Positions 52,538 through 61,424 of a stretch of 64,000 nucleotides of DNA are shown piece by piece (the first letter of the stretch is position 1; every line of letters starts with the position of its first letter). A model generated the notes under the pieces. The model saw only the letters and a program-made list of their open reading frames with translations, made no database searches and was not told where the DNA came from. The stretch is from positions 1,612,001 through 1,676,000 of the forward strand of contig NZ_CP144913.1 of assembly GCF_037198315.1 (NCBI RefSeq). Direction: 5' to 3'. This stretch comes from Janibacter sp. A1S7 (GTDB lineage: Bacteria > Actinomycetota > Actinomycetes > Actinomycetales > Dermatophilaceae). A program made the position numbers and the translations under genes.

Positions 52538-53273
52538 CAGCGATGCCCCCCGGCCGACGGTTCTGACCGCGGTCGACCTCGTGGCCGGGTACATCCCCGG
52601 CGTCGACATCCTGCGCGGGTGCAATGCCCGCGTCGACCAGGGCGAGCTCGTCGGGGTCATCGGACCCAACGGCGCCGGGAAGTCGACCCTGATCAAGGCC
52701 ATGTTCGGTCTGGTGCCCGTGACCGGTGGCAAGGTGCTGCTGGCCGAGAAGGACATCACGTCCTTGCCGGCGCACGCCATGGTCTCCGAGGGGATCGGGT
52801 ACGTCCCGCAGAACAACAACGTCTTCCCGTCCCTGACCGTCGGGGAGAATCTCGAGATGGGCATGTACCTGCGGCCCAAGGAGTTCGGTACGCGATTCAC
52901 CGAGGTGAGCGAGATCTTCCCGCTGCTGTCCGAGCGGAGGAACCAGAAGTGCAGCTCGCTCTCGGGTGGCGAACGACAGGTGGTCGCCATGGGGCGCGCC
53001 CTGATGACCGGCCCGGCGGTGCTCCTCCTGGACGAGCCTTCGGCAGGTCTCTCGCCGATGATGCAGGACGCCGTCTTCGAGTCGGTGCTGACGATCAACC
53101 GCTCCGGTGTCTCCATCCTGATGGTCGAGCAGAACGCCACGAACTGCCTGGAGATCTCCGACCGGGCCTACGTCCTCGACCAGGGCCAGAACGCGTACAC
53201 GGGGACGGGGCAGGAGCTGCTCCACGACCCGAAGGTCATCGAGCTCTATCTCGGGACACTCGCGCGCATCTGA
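52530..53273 (+). CDS. livF: Branched-chain amino acid ABC ATPase (LivF type)
   Basis: The 247-residue second ATPase has Walker A GPNGAGKSTLIKAMFG, signature LSGGERQVVAMGRALM and Walker B LLLDEPSAGLSP. YVPQNNNVFPSLTVGENLEMG is the usual Q-loop region of LivF. It ends the permease-ATPase operon, 31 bp before a strong terminator. Confidence 0.92.
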   Translation: MDDSDAPRPTVLTAVDLVAGYIPGVDILRGCNARVDQGELVGVIGPNGAGKSTLIKAMFGLVPVTGGKVLLAEKDITSLPAHAMVSEGIGYVPQNNNVFPSLTVGENLEMGMYLRPKEFGTRFTEVSEIFPLLSERRNQKCSSLSGGERQVVAMGRALMTGPAVLLLDEPSAGLSPMMQDAVFESVLTINRSGVSILMVEQNATNCLEISDRAYVLDQGQNAYTGTGQELLHDPKVIELYLGTLARI

Positions 53274-53304
53274 GCAACATCCAACCGCTCGTACCCACAA
53301 CGGG

Positions 53305-53341
53305 CGAAGGGCCCGACCGCACGATGCGGTCGGGCCCTTCG
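53305..53341. terminator. Bidirectional terminator between livF and the binding protein
   Basis: Perfect 17-bp arms CGAAGGGCCCGACCGCA (53305-53321) and TGCGGTCGGGCCCTTCG (53325-53341) with a 3-nt loop, between convergent genes. Confidence 0.88.
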
Positions 53342-53366
53342 AGATGCAGCCCGCGGCTGCGTGGAC

Positions 53367-54632
53367 TCACTCCGGGGAGACTTCCTGGACCTTGACGGTC
53401 TTGAGATCGCCCTTGTCGTTGAAGGTGTAGACCTCGATCGAGGCCGCGCCCGGCTCTCCGTCATCGGTGAAGTCCAGGGGGCCGCTGGCGCCCTGGTAGT
53501 TGATGTCGGTGCCGTCCTCGATGAGCGCCTTGCAGTCCTCGAAGGAGGAGCACTCCTCACCGTCCTTGGTCACCCCGTCGACCTCGTCCTTGAAGTCGGT
53601 CGGGTCGGTGCTGTCCGCCTGCTCGGCAGCCAACGCGATGATGTTGACGCAGTCGAACACCTGCGGCGCGAACTGCGTCTCCTCCAGGTCCGGTGCGAAC
53701 TCCTTCAGGCCCTTCAGGAAGGCCTCGTTGGCCGCGGACGCCGGTGCGGTCCCCTTCATGCCGGACAGGACGCTGGGGTCCTTCTTGTTCACCAGTTCCG
53801 GCAGCTCCTCGCTGCGCAGCCCGTCCGCGCCGTAGAGGCCGACCTTGTCGGTGGTCAGACCCGACTCCACCAGGCCGGACAAAATCTGCTTGCCCTCCTC
53901 GAAGGCAACCAGCACGACCGCATCCGGCTTCGCGCCGACAACCTTCTGGACGACGGCGTCGAAGTTGGTCGCCTTCGGGTCGTACATCTCCTTGGTGGCG
54001 ATCGTCGCACCGGAGCTCTCGAGCGCCTCGGCTGTGGCGTCCACCAGACCCTTGCCGTAGTCGTCGGCGCGACCGACCAGCGCGACGTTGCTGTACCCGT
54101 CACCGATGATCGTCTCGGCCAGCACCGGACCCTGCATCGCATCCGAGGGTGCGGTGCGGAAGTAGTACCCGTCGTCCTGGTAGCCGGTGAAGGTCGGCGC
54201 CGTGTTGGAGCCGGAGCACTGCACGACCTGCGATCCGGTGATCTTGTCGATGATCGCCAAGGACATGCCCGATGCGGCTGCCCCGATGATGGCGTCCACG
54301 TCCGCGTTCAGCACGCGCTCGGCGGACTGGGAGGCGATGGCCGCCGTATCGGCCTCGTCACCGCTGACGAGCTCAGGGATGTCCTGCCCCAGGACGCCGC
54401 CGGCATCGTTGATCTGGCTGATGGCGTACTTGGACGCCTGGATCTGGGGCGGCCCGAGGAAGGCGAGCTGTCCGGTCTCCGGGAGCACGTAACCGAGCTT
54501 CAGGGGTTCACTCGACCCGCCATCGCCGCCCGAACCGCCGCCGTCTCCATCACCGCCCCCACCGCAGGCCGATAGCACCAGCAGCGCAGCCGCTGTGACA
54601 CTGAGCGTCTTCGTGCGCATGCTCACACGCAT
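53367..54632 (-). CDS. livK: Branched-chain amino acid ABC substrate-binding lipoprotein
   Basis: The 421-residue lipoprotein captures substrate outside the membrane. Residues 1-22 are a lipoprotein signal with LSAC, then a Gly/Asp/Ser-rich linker, then a periplasmic-binding type I fold (LKLGYVLPETGQLAFLGPPQ, QINDAGGVLG). It belongs to the transporter at 49210-53273 by content, but is on the opposite strand and convergent, so it has its own promoter. ATG 54632 has AAGGAG 6 nt upstream. Substrate is inferred. Confidence 0.9.
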   Translation of the reverse strand: MRVSMRTKTLSVTAAALLVLSACGGGGDGDGGGSGGDGGSSEPLKLGYVLPETGQLAFLGPPQIQASKYAISQINDAGGVLGQDIPELVSGDEADTAAIASQSAERVLNADVDAIIGAAASGMSLAIIDKITGSQVVQCSGSNTAPTFTGYQDDGYYFRTAPSDAMQGPVLAETIIGDGYSNVALVGRADDYGKGLVDATAEALESSGATIATKEMYDPKATNFDAVVQKVVGAKPDAVVLVAFEEGKQILSGLVESGLTTDKVGLYGADGLRSEELPELVNKKDPSVLSGMKGTAPASAANEAFLKGLKEFAPDLEETQFAPQVFDCVNIIALAAEQADSTDPTDFKDEVDGVTKDGEECSSFEDCKALIEDGTDINYQGASGPLDFTDDGEPGAASIEVYTFNDKGDLKTVKVQEVSPE

Positions 54633-54804
54633 ACGTTCTCCTTAGACAGACTGCCGAGGGTCCTGCCGGCATCGTTGCCGGCGTGACCCTTCCCCGGCCA
54701 TGTTGGTGCCGGCACGCTAGCACCCGCAGACGGCCACGGCGCCCGTTGTGCTCCACCTGTGACCCGCTCGAGACCTGCAGGTCGGGTAGGGCGGATCAGC
54801 AGCC

Positions 54805-54831
54805 GGTTTCTCCTCCCTGCCGAGCGGGTAG
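54805..54831 (+). promoter_or_regulatory. SigB-like stress promoter before the SDR gene
   Basis: GGTTTC (54805-54810), 15 bases, then GGGTAG (54826-54831) fits the actinobacterial general-stress sigma consensus GTTT-N14-16-GGGTA. It lies 43 bp before ATG 54874. The 241-bp gap 54633-54873 holds nothing else I can name apart from a second GGGTAG at 54784. Confidence 0.65.
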
Positions 54832-54873
54832 ATCGGTGCAGCAGCGCCCTCGGACAGCAGCAGGAGGCAAGCC

Positions 54874-55776
54874 ATGAACGAGTCCACCCTCAGCACGAAG
54901 GCCGCGGCGATGGCGACCGGTGAGGACGGCGGCTTCCCCGCCCAGCAACAGCAGCTGCCGGGCTCGACCGATCGGATGGAGCCCGTCCCGGACCACGGCG
55001 AGGAGACCTGGGTGGGTACCGGTCGGCTCCGGGGGATGCGGGCACTGATCACCGGCGGTGACTCCGGGATCGGCCGAGCCGTGGCCATCGCCTTCGCCCG
55101 GGAGGGTGCCGACGTCGCTCTCTCGTACCTACCGGAGGAGCAGGACGACGCGGAGACGACGGCGGCGTGGGTCCGCCGGGCCAGCCGTGCGGTCGTCCTG
55201 TGCCCGGGTGACCTGCAGAACCAGCACACCTGCGCAGAGGTGGTCGAGAAGGCCGTCTCCGGTCTGGGTGGCATGGACGTCCTCGTGAACAACGCAGGGG
55301 TGCAGATGGCTCGCGACCACGGCATCGAGGACATCTCCGACGAGCGCCTGGACCGGGTGTTCAAGACCAACCTCTACGCGCTCTTCTGGATGACCCGGGC
55401 AGCCCTGAAGCACCTCACGCGTGGCGCGTGCATCATCAACACCAGCTCCATCCAGGCATTCGAGCCCTCACCGGCGCTACTGGACTATGCGTCGACCAAG
55501 GCAGCGATCAACAACTTCACCGTCAACCTGGCGGCCGAGGTGGGGCAGCGTGGGATCCGGGTCAACGCCGTCGCCCCCGGCCCGATCTGGACCCCTCTGC
55601 AGCCGGCCACGCAACCCGAGGACAAGATCAAGGCCTTCGGCGCGGACACACCCCTCGGACGAGCCGGGCAGCCCGGCGAGGTCGCCGGCGCCTTCGTCTT
55701 CCTAGCCTCACCGGCCGAGGCCGGCTACGTCTCCGGCACGGTCCTGGGGGTCACCGGCGGCAAGCCCGTCTTCTGA
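54874..55776 (+). CDS. General-stress short-chain dehydrogenase (YghA/GsiB-neighbour type)
   Basis: The 300-residue SDR enzyme has a 45-residue Gln/Pro-rich leader (PAQQQQLPGS) typical of the stress-linked subgroup, then the cofactor motif ITGGDSGIGRAVAIAF, VNNAGVQM and catalytic DYASTKAAI. The NADP-type substrate is unknown. Sequence context supports stress control: a SigB-like promoter upstream, and nhaA and ectoine genes downstream. GCAGGAGGC precedes ATG 54874. Confidence 0.88.
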   Translation: MNESTLSTKAAAMATGEDGGFPAQQQQLPGSTDRMEPVPDHGEETWVGTGRLRGMRALITGGDSGIGRAVAIAFAREGADVALSYLPEEQDDAETTAAWVRRASRAVVLCPGDLQNQHTCAEVVEKAVSGLGGMDVLVNNAGVQMARDHGIEDISDERLDRVFKTNLYALFWMTRAALKHLTRGACIINTSSIQAFEPSPALLDYASTKAAINNFTVNLAAEVGQRGIRVNAVAPGPIWTPLQPATQPEDKIKAFGADTPLGRAGQPGEVAGAFVFLASPAEAGYVSGTVLGVTGGKPVF

Positions 55777-55852
55777 TGGGTTCACGAGGCCGCTGACGGG
55801 GGGGTCCACCCGATGTGGACACGACGCCCCCTACGTCGGCGGCGTCGCCTGC

Positions 55853-57145
55853 TCAGGAGCCGGCGGTCTCGGTCTGCGAGGTTGCTGATTTCAGCTGGCG
55901 GCCGCGGACGCCGAGGATGACGGCACCGAAGACAGCAGCGACGAAGGAGCCCATGAGGACGCCGATCTTCACGTGTTCGTCGGCGACGCTGGAGCTGCCG
56001 AAGGCGAGCTCTCCCACGAGGAGCGAGACCGTGAAGCCGACACCGGCGACGAAACCCATCCCGACCATTTCCGGCCACCGCAGGGACGGATCCAGCTGGA
56101 AGGACGGCAACCGGCTGAGCACGAAACTGGTCCCGACGATGCCGACCGGCTTGCCGACGACGAGTCCCACGATGATGCCTAGGGTGATCGGGTCCGCCAA
56201 CGCCTTGGACATCCCCTCGAGGCCCCCCACCGTGACGCCCGCCGAGAAGAAGGCGAAGACCGGGACGGCGACCAGGGTGGAGAAGATGCCCCACTGGTCA
56301 GCCAGGTAGGCAGTGAATCCGTTGTAGATCGGCTCCCCGTCCTCGGTCGTGGTGGTGCTCACCCGGGCTCGTGCCGTGGCCACCACCGGGACGGTGAAGC
56401 CGAGGAGGACTCCGGCGACGGTGGCGTGGACCCCGGAGAGGTGCACCAGGGCCCAGGTCGCCGCTCCCAAGGGCGCCAGGAGCCACCAGGTGAGCACCCC
56501 GCGCTGGACGAGGACCGTGAAGAGGGCCAGGGGGACAAGAGCGAGAAGCAACCACTGCAGCTGCAACCCCTGGGCGTAGAAGACCGCGATGATCGTGATC
56601 GCAATGAGGTCGTCGACGATCGCCAGGGTGAGCAGGAAGACCCGCAGGGCGGACGGGAGACCACGTGCGACGACGGCCAGGACCGCGACGGCGAAGGCGA
56701 TGTCGGTGGCCGTCGGGATCGCCCATCCCTGGAGCGCCTCGCCACTGCTGGATCTGGCGATGAGGGTGTAGATCACCGCCGGGACGACCACCCCGCCGAC
56801 GGCGGCGGCGATCGGCAGTGCTGCGGTCTTGGGGTCCCGCAACTTCCCGGCGACGAACTCCTCCTTCAGCTCCAGACCGACGACGAAGAAGAAGATCGCC
56901 AGCAGCCCGTCGGCTGCCCACTGCCCCACGGACAGGTCGAGGTGGAGTGCCGCCGGGCCGATCTTGGTGTCCCGCAGGGCCTCGTACATGTCGACGGCGG
57001 GAGTGTTGGCACAGACGAGGGCGAAGACCGTGGCAGCGAGCAGCAACCCGCCGCCGAAGGCATCGCTGCGGGCGCTCTCGCGTACCCCCCTCCACAACTC
57101 GTGCGGGGCAAGACTGCTTTTCGAGGAGGTCTCGGGATCGGTCAT
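55853..57145 (-). CDS. nhaA: Na+/H+ antiporter NhaA
   Basis: The 430-residue inner-membrane antiporter expels sodium in exchange for protons. About 11-12 helices are seen, with the adjacent aspartates of the ion site in LTLAIVDDLIAITIIAVFY and the conserved helix IPTATDIAFAVAVLA. ATG 57145 is preferred: GGAGG lies 11 nt upstream, whereas GTG 57154 would be only 2 nt from it. It lies in a salt-stress gene group. Confidence 0.92.
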   Translation of the reverse strand: MTDPETSSKSSLAPHELWRGVRESARSDAFGGGLLLAATVFALVCANTPAVDMYEALRDTKIGPAALHLDLSVGQWAADGLLAIFFFVVGLELKEEFVAGKLRDPKTAALPIAAAVGGVVVPAVIYTLIARSSSGEALQGWAIPTATDIAFAVAVLAVVARGLPSALRVFLLTLAIVDDLIAITIIAVFYAQGLQLQWLLLALVPLALFTVLVQRGVLTWWLLAPLGAATWALVHLSGVHATVAGVLLGFTVPVVATARARVSTTTTEDGEPIYNGFTAYLADQWGIFSTLVAVPVFAFFSAGVTVGGLEGMSKALADPITLGIIVGLVVGKPVGIVGTSFVLSRLPSFQLDPSLRWPEMVGMGFVAGVGFTVSLLVGELAFGSSSVADEHVKIGVLMGSFVAAVFGAVILGVRGRQLKSATSQTETAGS

Positions 57146-57422
57146 GTGGAGCACGACCTCCGGGGAGTGCGGGATTGCGTTGTGGGGGCGGTCACAGGGC
57201 GAGTGTAGGGGTTGGTGCTCGCGGGTGGAGGCAGCGACGTGGCACCGGGCGGCGTGGTGCGGGGCGGGTCACGGCACGACGTGGGTACCGGGAGACCACG
57301 GACGGCGCCGGTTCGTCACCTCACCAGGAGTGGGTAACCCCTGGGCCCCGTGGAGGCGAGTGCATGGCCCGGCTCGGTGTGGGTAGGACGCTCCTGCACC
57401 CACCGGAAGGACGGTCACCACG
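57146..57422. promoter_or_regulatory. Divergent region with SigB-like promoter candidates
   Basis: The 277-bp gap between nhaA and the Rho-N-like gene has no gene. Rightward, GGTTCG (57310-57315), 16 bases, GGGTAA (57332-57337) resembles the stress sigma consensus, and a second GGGTAG lies at 57380. GGAAGGAC (57404-57411) may help translate the small gene. Confidence 0.45.
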
Positions 57423-57692
57423 ATGCCCGAGGACAAGCCCGGACCCAGCGTCAAGGACGACGAGCTCTACGAGGAGCTGCGGGACGAGGGAGACAGCAAG
57501 GAGAAGGCGGCCCGGATCGCCAATGCCGCGGCTGCCTCGTCCAGGTCGGACGTCGGCCGGAAGGGCGGCGAGTCCGGCTCCTACGACGACTGGACGGTCG
57601 ACGACCTGAAGGAGCGGGCCCGGGAGCTCGACATCGAGGGCCGCTCGAGGATGGACAAGGCCGAGTTGATCGAGGCTCTGCGGAACCACTGA
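57423..57692 (+). CDS. Small Rho-N/SAP-like stress protein
   Basis: The 89-residue, highly charged protein has two parts: a KEKAARIANAAAASSRSDVGRKGG region with the KGG-type turn seen in stress proteins, and a C-terminal Rho-N/SAP-like helix pair (WTVDDLKERARELDIEG, then LIEALRNH). Such proteins are annotated as Rho-termination-factor-like, but lack the Rho ATPase and do not terminate transcription on that evidence. DNA or RNA binding is plausible. It is convergent with ectC. Confidence 0.85.
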   Translation: MPEDKPGPSVKDDELYEELRDEGDSKEKAARIANAAAASSRSDVGRKGGESGSYDDWTVDDLKERARELDIEGRSRMDKAELIEALRNH

Positions 57693-57724
57693 ACCACTGA
57701 ACCACGGTCGGTACGGACGGCGAC

Positions 57725-57750
57725 GGGGGCGAACCGGCCGGTTCGCCCCC
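57725..57750. terminator. Bidirectional terminator before ectC
   Basis: Perfect palindrome GGGGGCGAACCGG (57725-57737) and CCGGTTCGCCCCC (57738-57750), forming 11-bp arms with a GGCC loop, between the convergent small stress gene and ectC. Confidence 0.8.
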
Positions 57751-57768
57751 TTCGCCATCACGTCGTGA

Positions 57769-58158
57769 TCAGTCCTCCGTGAGGACCGGGTAGACGCCGT
57801 TCTCGTCGTGGACCTCTCGGCCCGTGACCGGCGGGTTGAACACGCACGCGCAGTGGATGTCCTCCTCGACGGTCACGGTGTGCTTGTCCGCGTCGTCGAG
57901 CAGGTACATCACGCCCGGCTCGAGCGGGTACGTCTCGCCGGTGTCGCGGTCGGTCAGCGTCCCCTTGCCCTGGTAGACGTACACGGCCTCGACGTGGTTG
58001 GCGTACCAGAAGTCGGACGACGTGCCGGCCTTGAGGATGGTGATGTGGAAGCTGAAGCCGACCTTGTCCTTGGCCAGGACCATGCGGCGGCTCTGCCAGT
58101 TGCCGTGGACGACGTCGTACTCGGTGCCGTCGAGGTCGTTGACGTTCACAACCTTCAT
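57769..58158 (-). CDS. ectC: L-ectoine synthase
   Basis: The 129-residue cupin closes the ring of N-gamma-acetyl-diaminobutyrate to give the osmolyte ectoine. Family stretches [19 protein letters not shown] and [17 protein letters not shown] with the metal-binding Glu/Tyr/His positions are present. AAGGAGGA lies 6 nt before ATG 58158. It is last of ectABC; no hydroxylase ectD follows within the window. Confidence 0.95.
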   Translation of the reverse strand: MKVVNVNDLDGTEYDVVHGNWQSRRMVLAKDKVGFSFHITILKAGTSSDFWYANHVEAVYVYQGKGTLTDRDTGETYPLEPGVMYLLDDADKHTVTVEEDIHCACVFNPPVTGREVHDENGVYPVLTED

Positions 58159-58195
58159 GTGGATCCTCCTTCGGTAGTGGTGGTGGGGATGGAAC

Positions 58196-59476
58196 TCAGG
58201 CGCCGGCTCGGGCGGGGGCGCCCAGGACCTCGCGTGCAGCGTCCTCGAGCAGGTCCAGGCCGTCGGCGAACTGATCTTCGGTGATGGTCAACGGCGGCAT
58301 GATCTTGATGACCTCGTCGGAGGAGCCCGAGGTCTCGATGAGCAGCTTGCGCTGGAACGCGGCCGCGGCGATCTTGTCGGCGGCGTCGAGGTCGGCGAAG
58401 GCGACACCGGAGAGCAGACCGCGTCCACGGACCGCGCTGCCTTCCGCCAGCCCGGCGATGACCTCGAGACGTGTGTGCAGCTGCTCGGACCGCGCGGCGA
58501 TGTTCTTCTCGAGCTCGTCATCGGCCCAGTACGTGCGCAGCGCCTTCGCGCCGGTGACGAAGGCCGGGTTGTGCCCGCGGAAGGTGCCGTTGTGCTCGCC
58601 GGGCTCCCAGTCGTCGATCTCCGGCTTGATCAGCGTCAGTGCCATCGGGAGACCGTAGCCCGAGATGGACTTGCTCAGGGTGATGATGTCCGGGTCGAGG
58701 CCGAAGTCCTCGAAGGAGAAGAACTTGCCGGTGCGGCCGCAGCCGGCCTGGACGTCGTCGACGATCAGCAGCACCTCGTGCTCGCGGCAGAGCTCCTGCA
58801 GCTCCTTGAGCCACTGGCCACGTGCGGCGTTGAGACCGCCCTCGCCCTGCACGGTCTCGACGATGACCGCGGCGGGACGGCTGTGGCCGGAGCTGCTGTC
58901 GGCCCAGATGCGCTTGAGCCAGGCGAAGTCGGACGTCTCGCCGTCGATGTAGTCGTCGTACGGGGCAGCCGTCGCGTGGTAGAGGGGGGTGCCGGCCCCG
59001 CTGCGCTTGAAGGCGTTCCCAGTCACGGCCAGGGAGCCCAACGTCATGCCGTGGAAGGCATTGGTGAAGGAGACGATGTCCTCGCGACCGGTTGCCTTGC
59101 GGGCGGTCTTCAGCGCGGTCTCGACGGCGTTGGTACCGGTGGGGCCGGGGAACTGGATCTTGTGGTTCATGCCCCGCGGGGTGAGGATCAGGTCGGTGAA
59201 GGTCTCGAGGAACTCACGCTTGGCCTTGGTGTACATGTCCATCGAGTGGGTGACGCCGTCGCCGGAGATGTACTCCAGGAGGACGTCCTTGAGGATGTCG
59301 TTGTTGTGCCCGTAGTTGAGGGCACCGGCACCGGAGAAGAAGTCGGTGTAGCGCTCTCCGTCCTCGGTGTACTGGTACGGGCCCTTCGCGGTGTTGAACA
59401 CGACGGGCCAGTTGCGGCAGTAGCTGCGCACCTCGGACTCGCGTGTGGTGAAGATGTCGGTGGCGGGGTTGCTCAT
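58196..59476 (-). CDS. ectB: Diaminobutyrate--2-oxoglutarate transaminase
   Basis: The 426-residue class III PLP aminotransferase turns aspartate semialdehyde into diaminobutyrate, the first committed ectoine step. PLP contacts are in [20 protein letters not shown] and the catalytic lysine in [25 protein letters not shown] is the cofactor aspartate region. It lies 54 bp after ectA and 37 bp before ectC. Confidence 0.95.
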   Translation of the reverse strand: MSNPATDIFTTRESEVRSYCRNWPVVFNTAKGPYQYTEDGERYTDFFSGAGALNYGHNNDILKDVLLEYISGDGVTHSMDMYTKAKREFLETFTDLILTPRGMNHKIQFPGPTGTNAVETALKTARKATGREDIVSFTNAFHGMTLGSLAVTGNAFKRSGAGTPLYHATAAPYDDYIDGETSDFAWLKRIWADSSSGHSRPAAVIVETVQGEGGLNAARGQWLKELQELCREHEVLLIVDDVQAGCGRTGKFFSFEDFGLDPDIITLSKSISGYGLPMALTLIKPEIDDWEPGEHNGTFRGHNPAFVTGAKALRTYWADDELEKNIAARSEQLHTRLEVIAGLAEGSAVRGRGLLSGVAFADLDAADKIAAAAFQRKLLIETSGSSDEVIKIMPPLTITEDQFADGLDLLEDAAREVLGAPARAGA

Positions 59477-59530
59477 GGAAGGTCCTTCCTCGTCAGAGGC
59501 TCGGGAGTGGGGAAGTCGTCGGGGTGGGGG

Positions 59531-60046
59531 TCAGAACGGTCCGATGCGGTGCAGCACCTCCGGCTCGTGTCCCTCGTCGGGGAAGTGCTCGCGCACGAAG
59601 AGGTCGGCCTCCTGGTGGCTCGCGTCGCGCCTGCGGGCGAAGGCAGCGAACAGCGCACGGGAGGCGGCGTTGTCGTCGGTGATCGTCGTCTCGAGCGTGG
59701 TCATGCCCGGCACGGTGTCGGCGAGGTGGTCGAGCATCCGGCCGGCCAGTCCGTGCCCGCGCTGCTGGGCGTCGACGGCAACCTGCCACACCATCAGGGT
59801 GTGTGGTGCGTCGGGACGGATGTAACCGCTCACGAACCCGACGACCTCCTCGTCACGCACGGCCACGACGCTCGTCGTGGCGAAGTCCCGCGCCCACAAC
59901 AGGTAGGCGTAGGAGGTGTTGAGATCGAGCGTCTGGGAGTCCTTGGCCACGCGCCACATGGCGCCACCGTCCGAGATGGTCGGCTGGCGCAGGACGAAGA
60001 GGGGCTCGTCGGAGGGCTTCTGGTCTTCTGCTGCGTCGGGGGTCAC
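59531..60046 (-). CDS. ectA: Diaminobutyrate acetyltransferase
   Basis: The 171-residue GNAT enzyme acetylates diaminobutyrate. The acetyl-CoA loop is QRGHGLAGRML, and the Ect-specific start LDLNTSYAYLLWARDFATTS is present. GTG 60046 is supported by a -10 box TAGGTT on this strand (60054-60059) 7 nt upstream, which makes the ectABC message leaderless; a longer frame to 60172 lies upstream of that promoter. Confidence 0.93.
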   Translation of the reverse strand: MTPDAAEDQKPSDEPLFVLRQPTISDGGAMWRVAKDSQTLDLNTSYAYLLWARDFATTSVVAVRDEEVVGFVSGYIRPDAPHTLMVWQVAVDAQQRGHGLAGRMLDHLADTVPGMTTLETTITDDNAASRALFAAFARRRDASHQEADLFVREHFPDEGHEPEVLHRIGPF

Positions 60047-60053
60047 CTGTTTC

Positions 60054-60059
60054 AACCTA
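60054..60059 (-). promoter_or_regulatory. -10 box of ectABC
   Basis: Read on the minus strand, TAGGTT lies 7 nt before the GTG of ectA. No SigB-type GGGTA motif is present, so basal expression seems to use the housekeeping sigma factor. Confidence 0.55.
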
Positions 60060-60172
60060 ACGTGACCTGCGCACAGATCAAGTCGATGCCCGGCCGCCAT
60101 GACGAAAGCCACCGCGCGCCAGCCGAATTCGACCGATCGTGAGACAGGCCACGCAGCCGGCCGGGTGGGCAT

Positions 60173-61318
60173 TCACCGGGCCGTCCGCTGGTCGAGGCCG
60201 TGCCCCATCCTGCGCACGGCCTCGACGAGCACCTCCGGCGAGGCGGCGAAGTTCAGGCGGGCGTGGCCGCGACCCGCCCCGAAGGGCAGGCCCGAGTTCA
60301 GGGCGACGCGTCCGTGTCGGACGAAGTGGTCCGCCGGGTCGTCGCCGAGCCCGAGCGGCCGACAGTCCAGCCACGCGAGGTAGGTCGCCTGCCCCGGGCG
60401 CCAGCGCACGTCCGGCAGGTGGTGCGCCATCAGACCGCCGAGGAGGGACCGGTTCGCAGCAAGGTCCGAGACCAGGTCGGCCAGCCAGCCCTGGCCCTCG
60501 TCCATCGCCGCGATGTGTGCTCGTACGGCCACGTGGCTCGCGGTGTAGGCCAGGTCCGCGGGGACCCGACCGATCGCTGCGGACGCGCCGGGCCCGCCCA
60601 CGACCGCCGCGGCCTTGAGACCGGCGAGATTCCACCCCTTCGCCGGCGAGATGACGCTCAGCGCCCCGGCCGCCTGCGGGATCGACAGGACCGGGGTGAA
60701 CTGGGCCCCGGGCAAGACGAGCGGCGCATGGACCTCGTCGCTGATGATCGCCACGCCGTACCGCTCGGCGGCACGGGCCAGGTCGGTCAGCTCCTCCACG
60801 GTGGGGACGGTGCCGGTGGGGTTGTGCGGATTGGACAGCAGGACGGCGCCGCGACCGGGGGCGGAGGCGAACGCCGCCTCCAGTGCCGGCACGTCCAGAC
60901 GGCCGTCGGCGGTCAGGGCGACGGGGACCCTCTGCCTGCCGTTCCCCGCCACCACGGAGTGGAACGGCGGGTAGACCGGCACTGTGATGTAGACGGGGTC
61001 CCCGGGATCCGTCATCGCGATGATCGCCCCCTTGACCCCACTCATGGCATCGGTGACCAACGCCATCCGGGAGGGGTCCGTCGGCGTGGACCATCGGGCG
61101 TACCACCGGGCCACCGCTTCGAGGTAGGGACCCGCGACGGGATAGCCGAGGTCCCCGTCGGCGACGACCCGTCGGATCTCGTCGGCGATGGGCGGTGCGG
61201 GCAGGACGTCCATCTCGGCGACCCACAACGGCAGGACGTCCGGGTCGTAGTGCTGCCACTTGATGCTGGTGCGCCGTCGACAGGTGGACTCGTCGTGGAT
61301 GAGGACATGACGATGCAT
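60173..61318 (-). CDS. PLP-dependent aminotransferase, PatB/MalY (C-S lyase) type
   Basis: The 381-residue fold-type I enzyme has RTSIKWQHYDPDVLPLWVAE at the start, typical of PatB/MalY cystathionine beta-lyases, SNPHNPTG, the cofactor aspartate in ISDEVHAPLV and the Schiff-base lysine in SPAKGWNLAGLK. It probably cleaves cystathionine or other C-S bonds; aminotransferase activity is also possible. ATG 61318 has GTGAGG close upstream. It is read alone. Confidence 0.85.
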   Translation of the reverse strand: MHRHVLIHDESTCRRRTSIKWQHYDPDVLPLWVAEMDVLPAPPIADEIRRVVADGDLGYPVAGPYLEAVARWYARWSTPTDPSRMALVTDAMSGVKGAIIAMTDPGDPVYITVPVYPPFHSVVAGNGRQRVPVALTADGRLDVPALEAAFASAPGRGAVLLSNPHNPTGTVPTVEELTDLARAAERYGVAIISDEVHAPLVLPGAQFTPVLSIPQAAGALSVISPAKGWNLAGLKAAAVVGGPGASAAIGRVPADLAYTASHVAVRAHIAAMDEGQGWLADLVSDLAANRSLLGGLMAHHLPDVRWRPGQATYLAWLDCRPLGLGDDPADHFVRHGRVALNSGLPFGAGRGHARLNFAASPEVLVEAVRRMGHGLDQRTAR

Positions 61319-61424
61319 GTCCTCACTCTTCCACCGCCGACCACCACCTAGTCTGGGCAGGTGCGCACGTACGAGTGGTCCGGGTGGTCCGCGAGGGCCC
61401 CCCGGCGGGGGAGAGGGGCCTCTC

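Noticed and set aside
53367..54632. Binding-protein gene as a pseudogene because of its opposite strand
   Set aside because: The frame is intact, with lipoprotein signal, ribosome site and full fold length.
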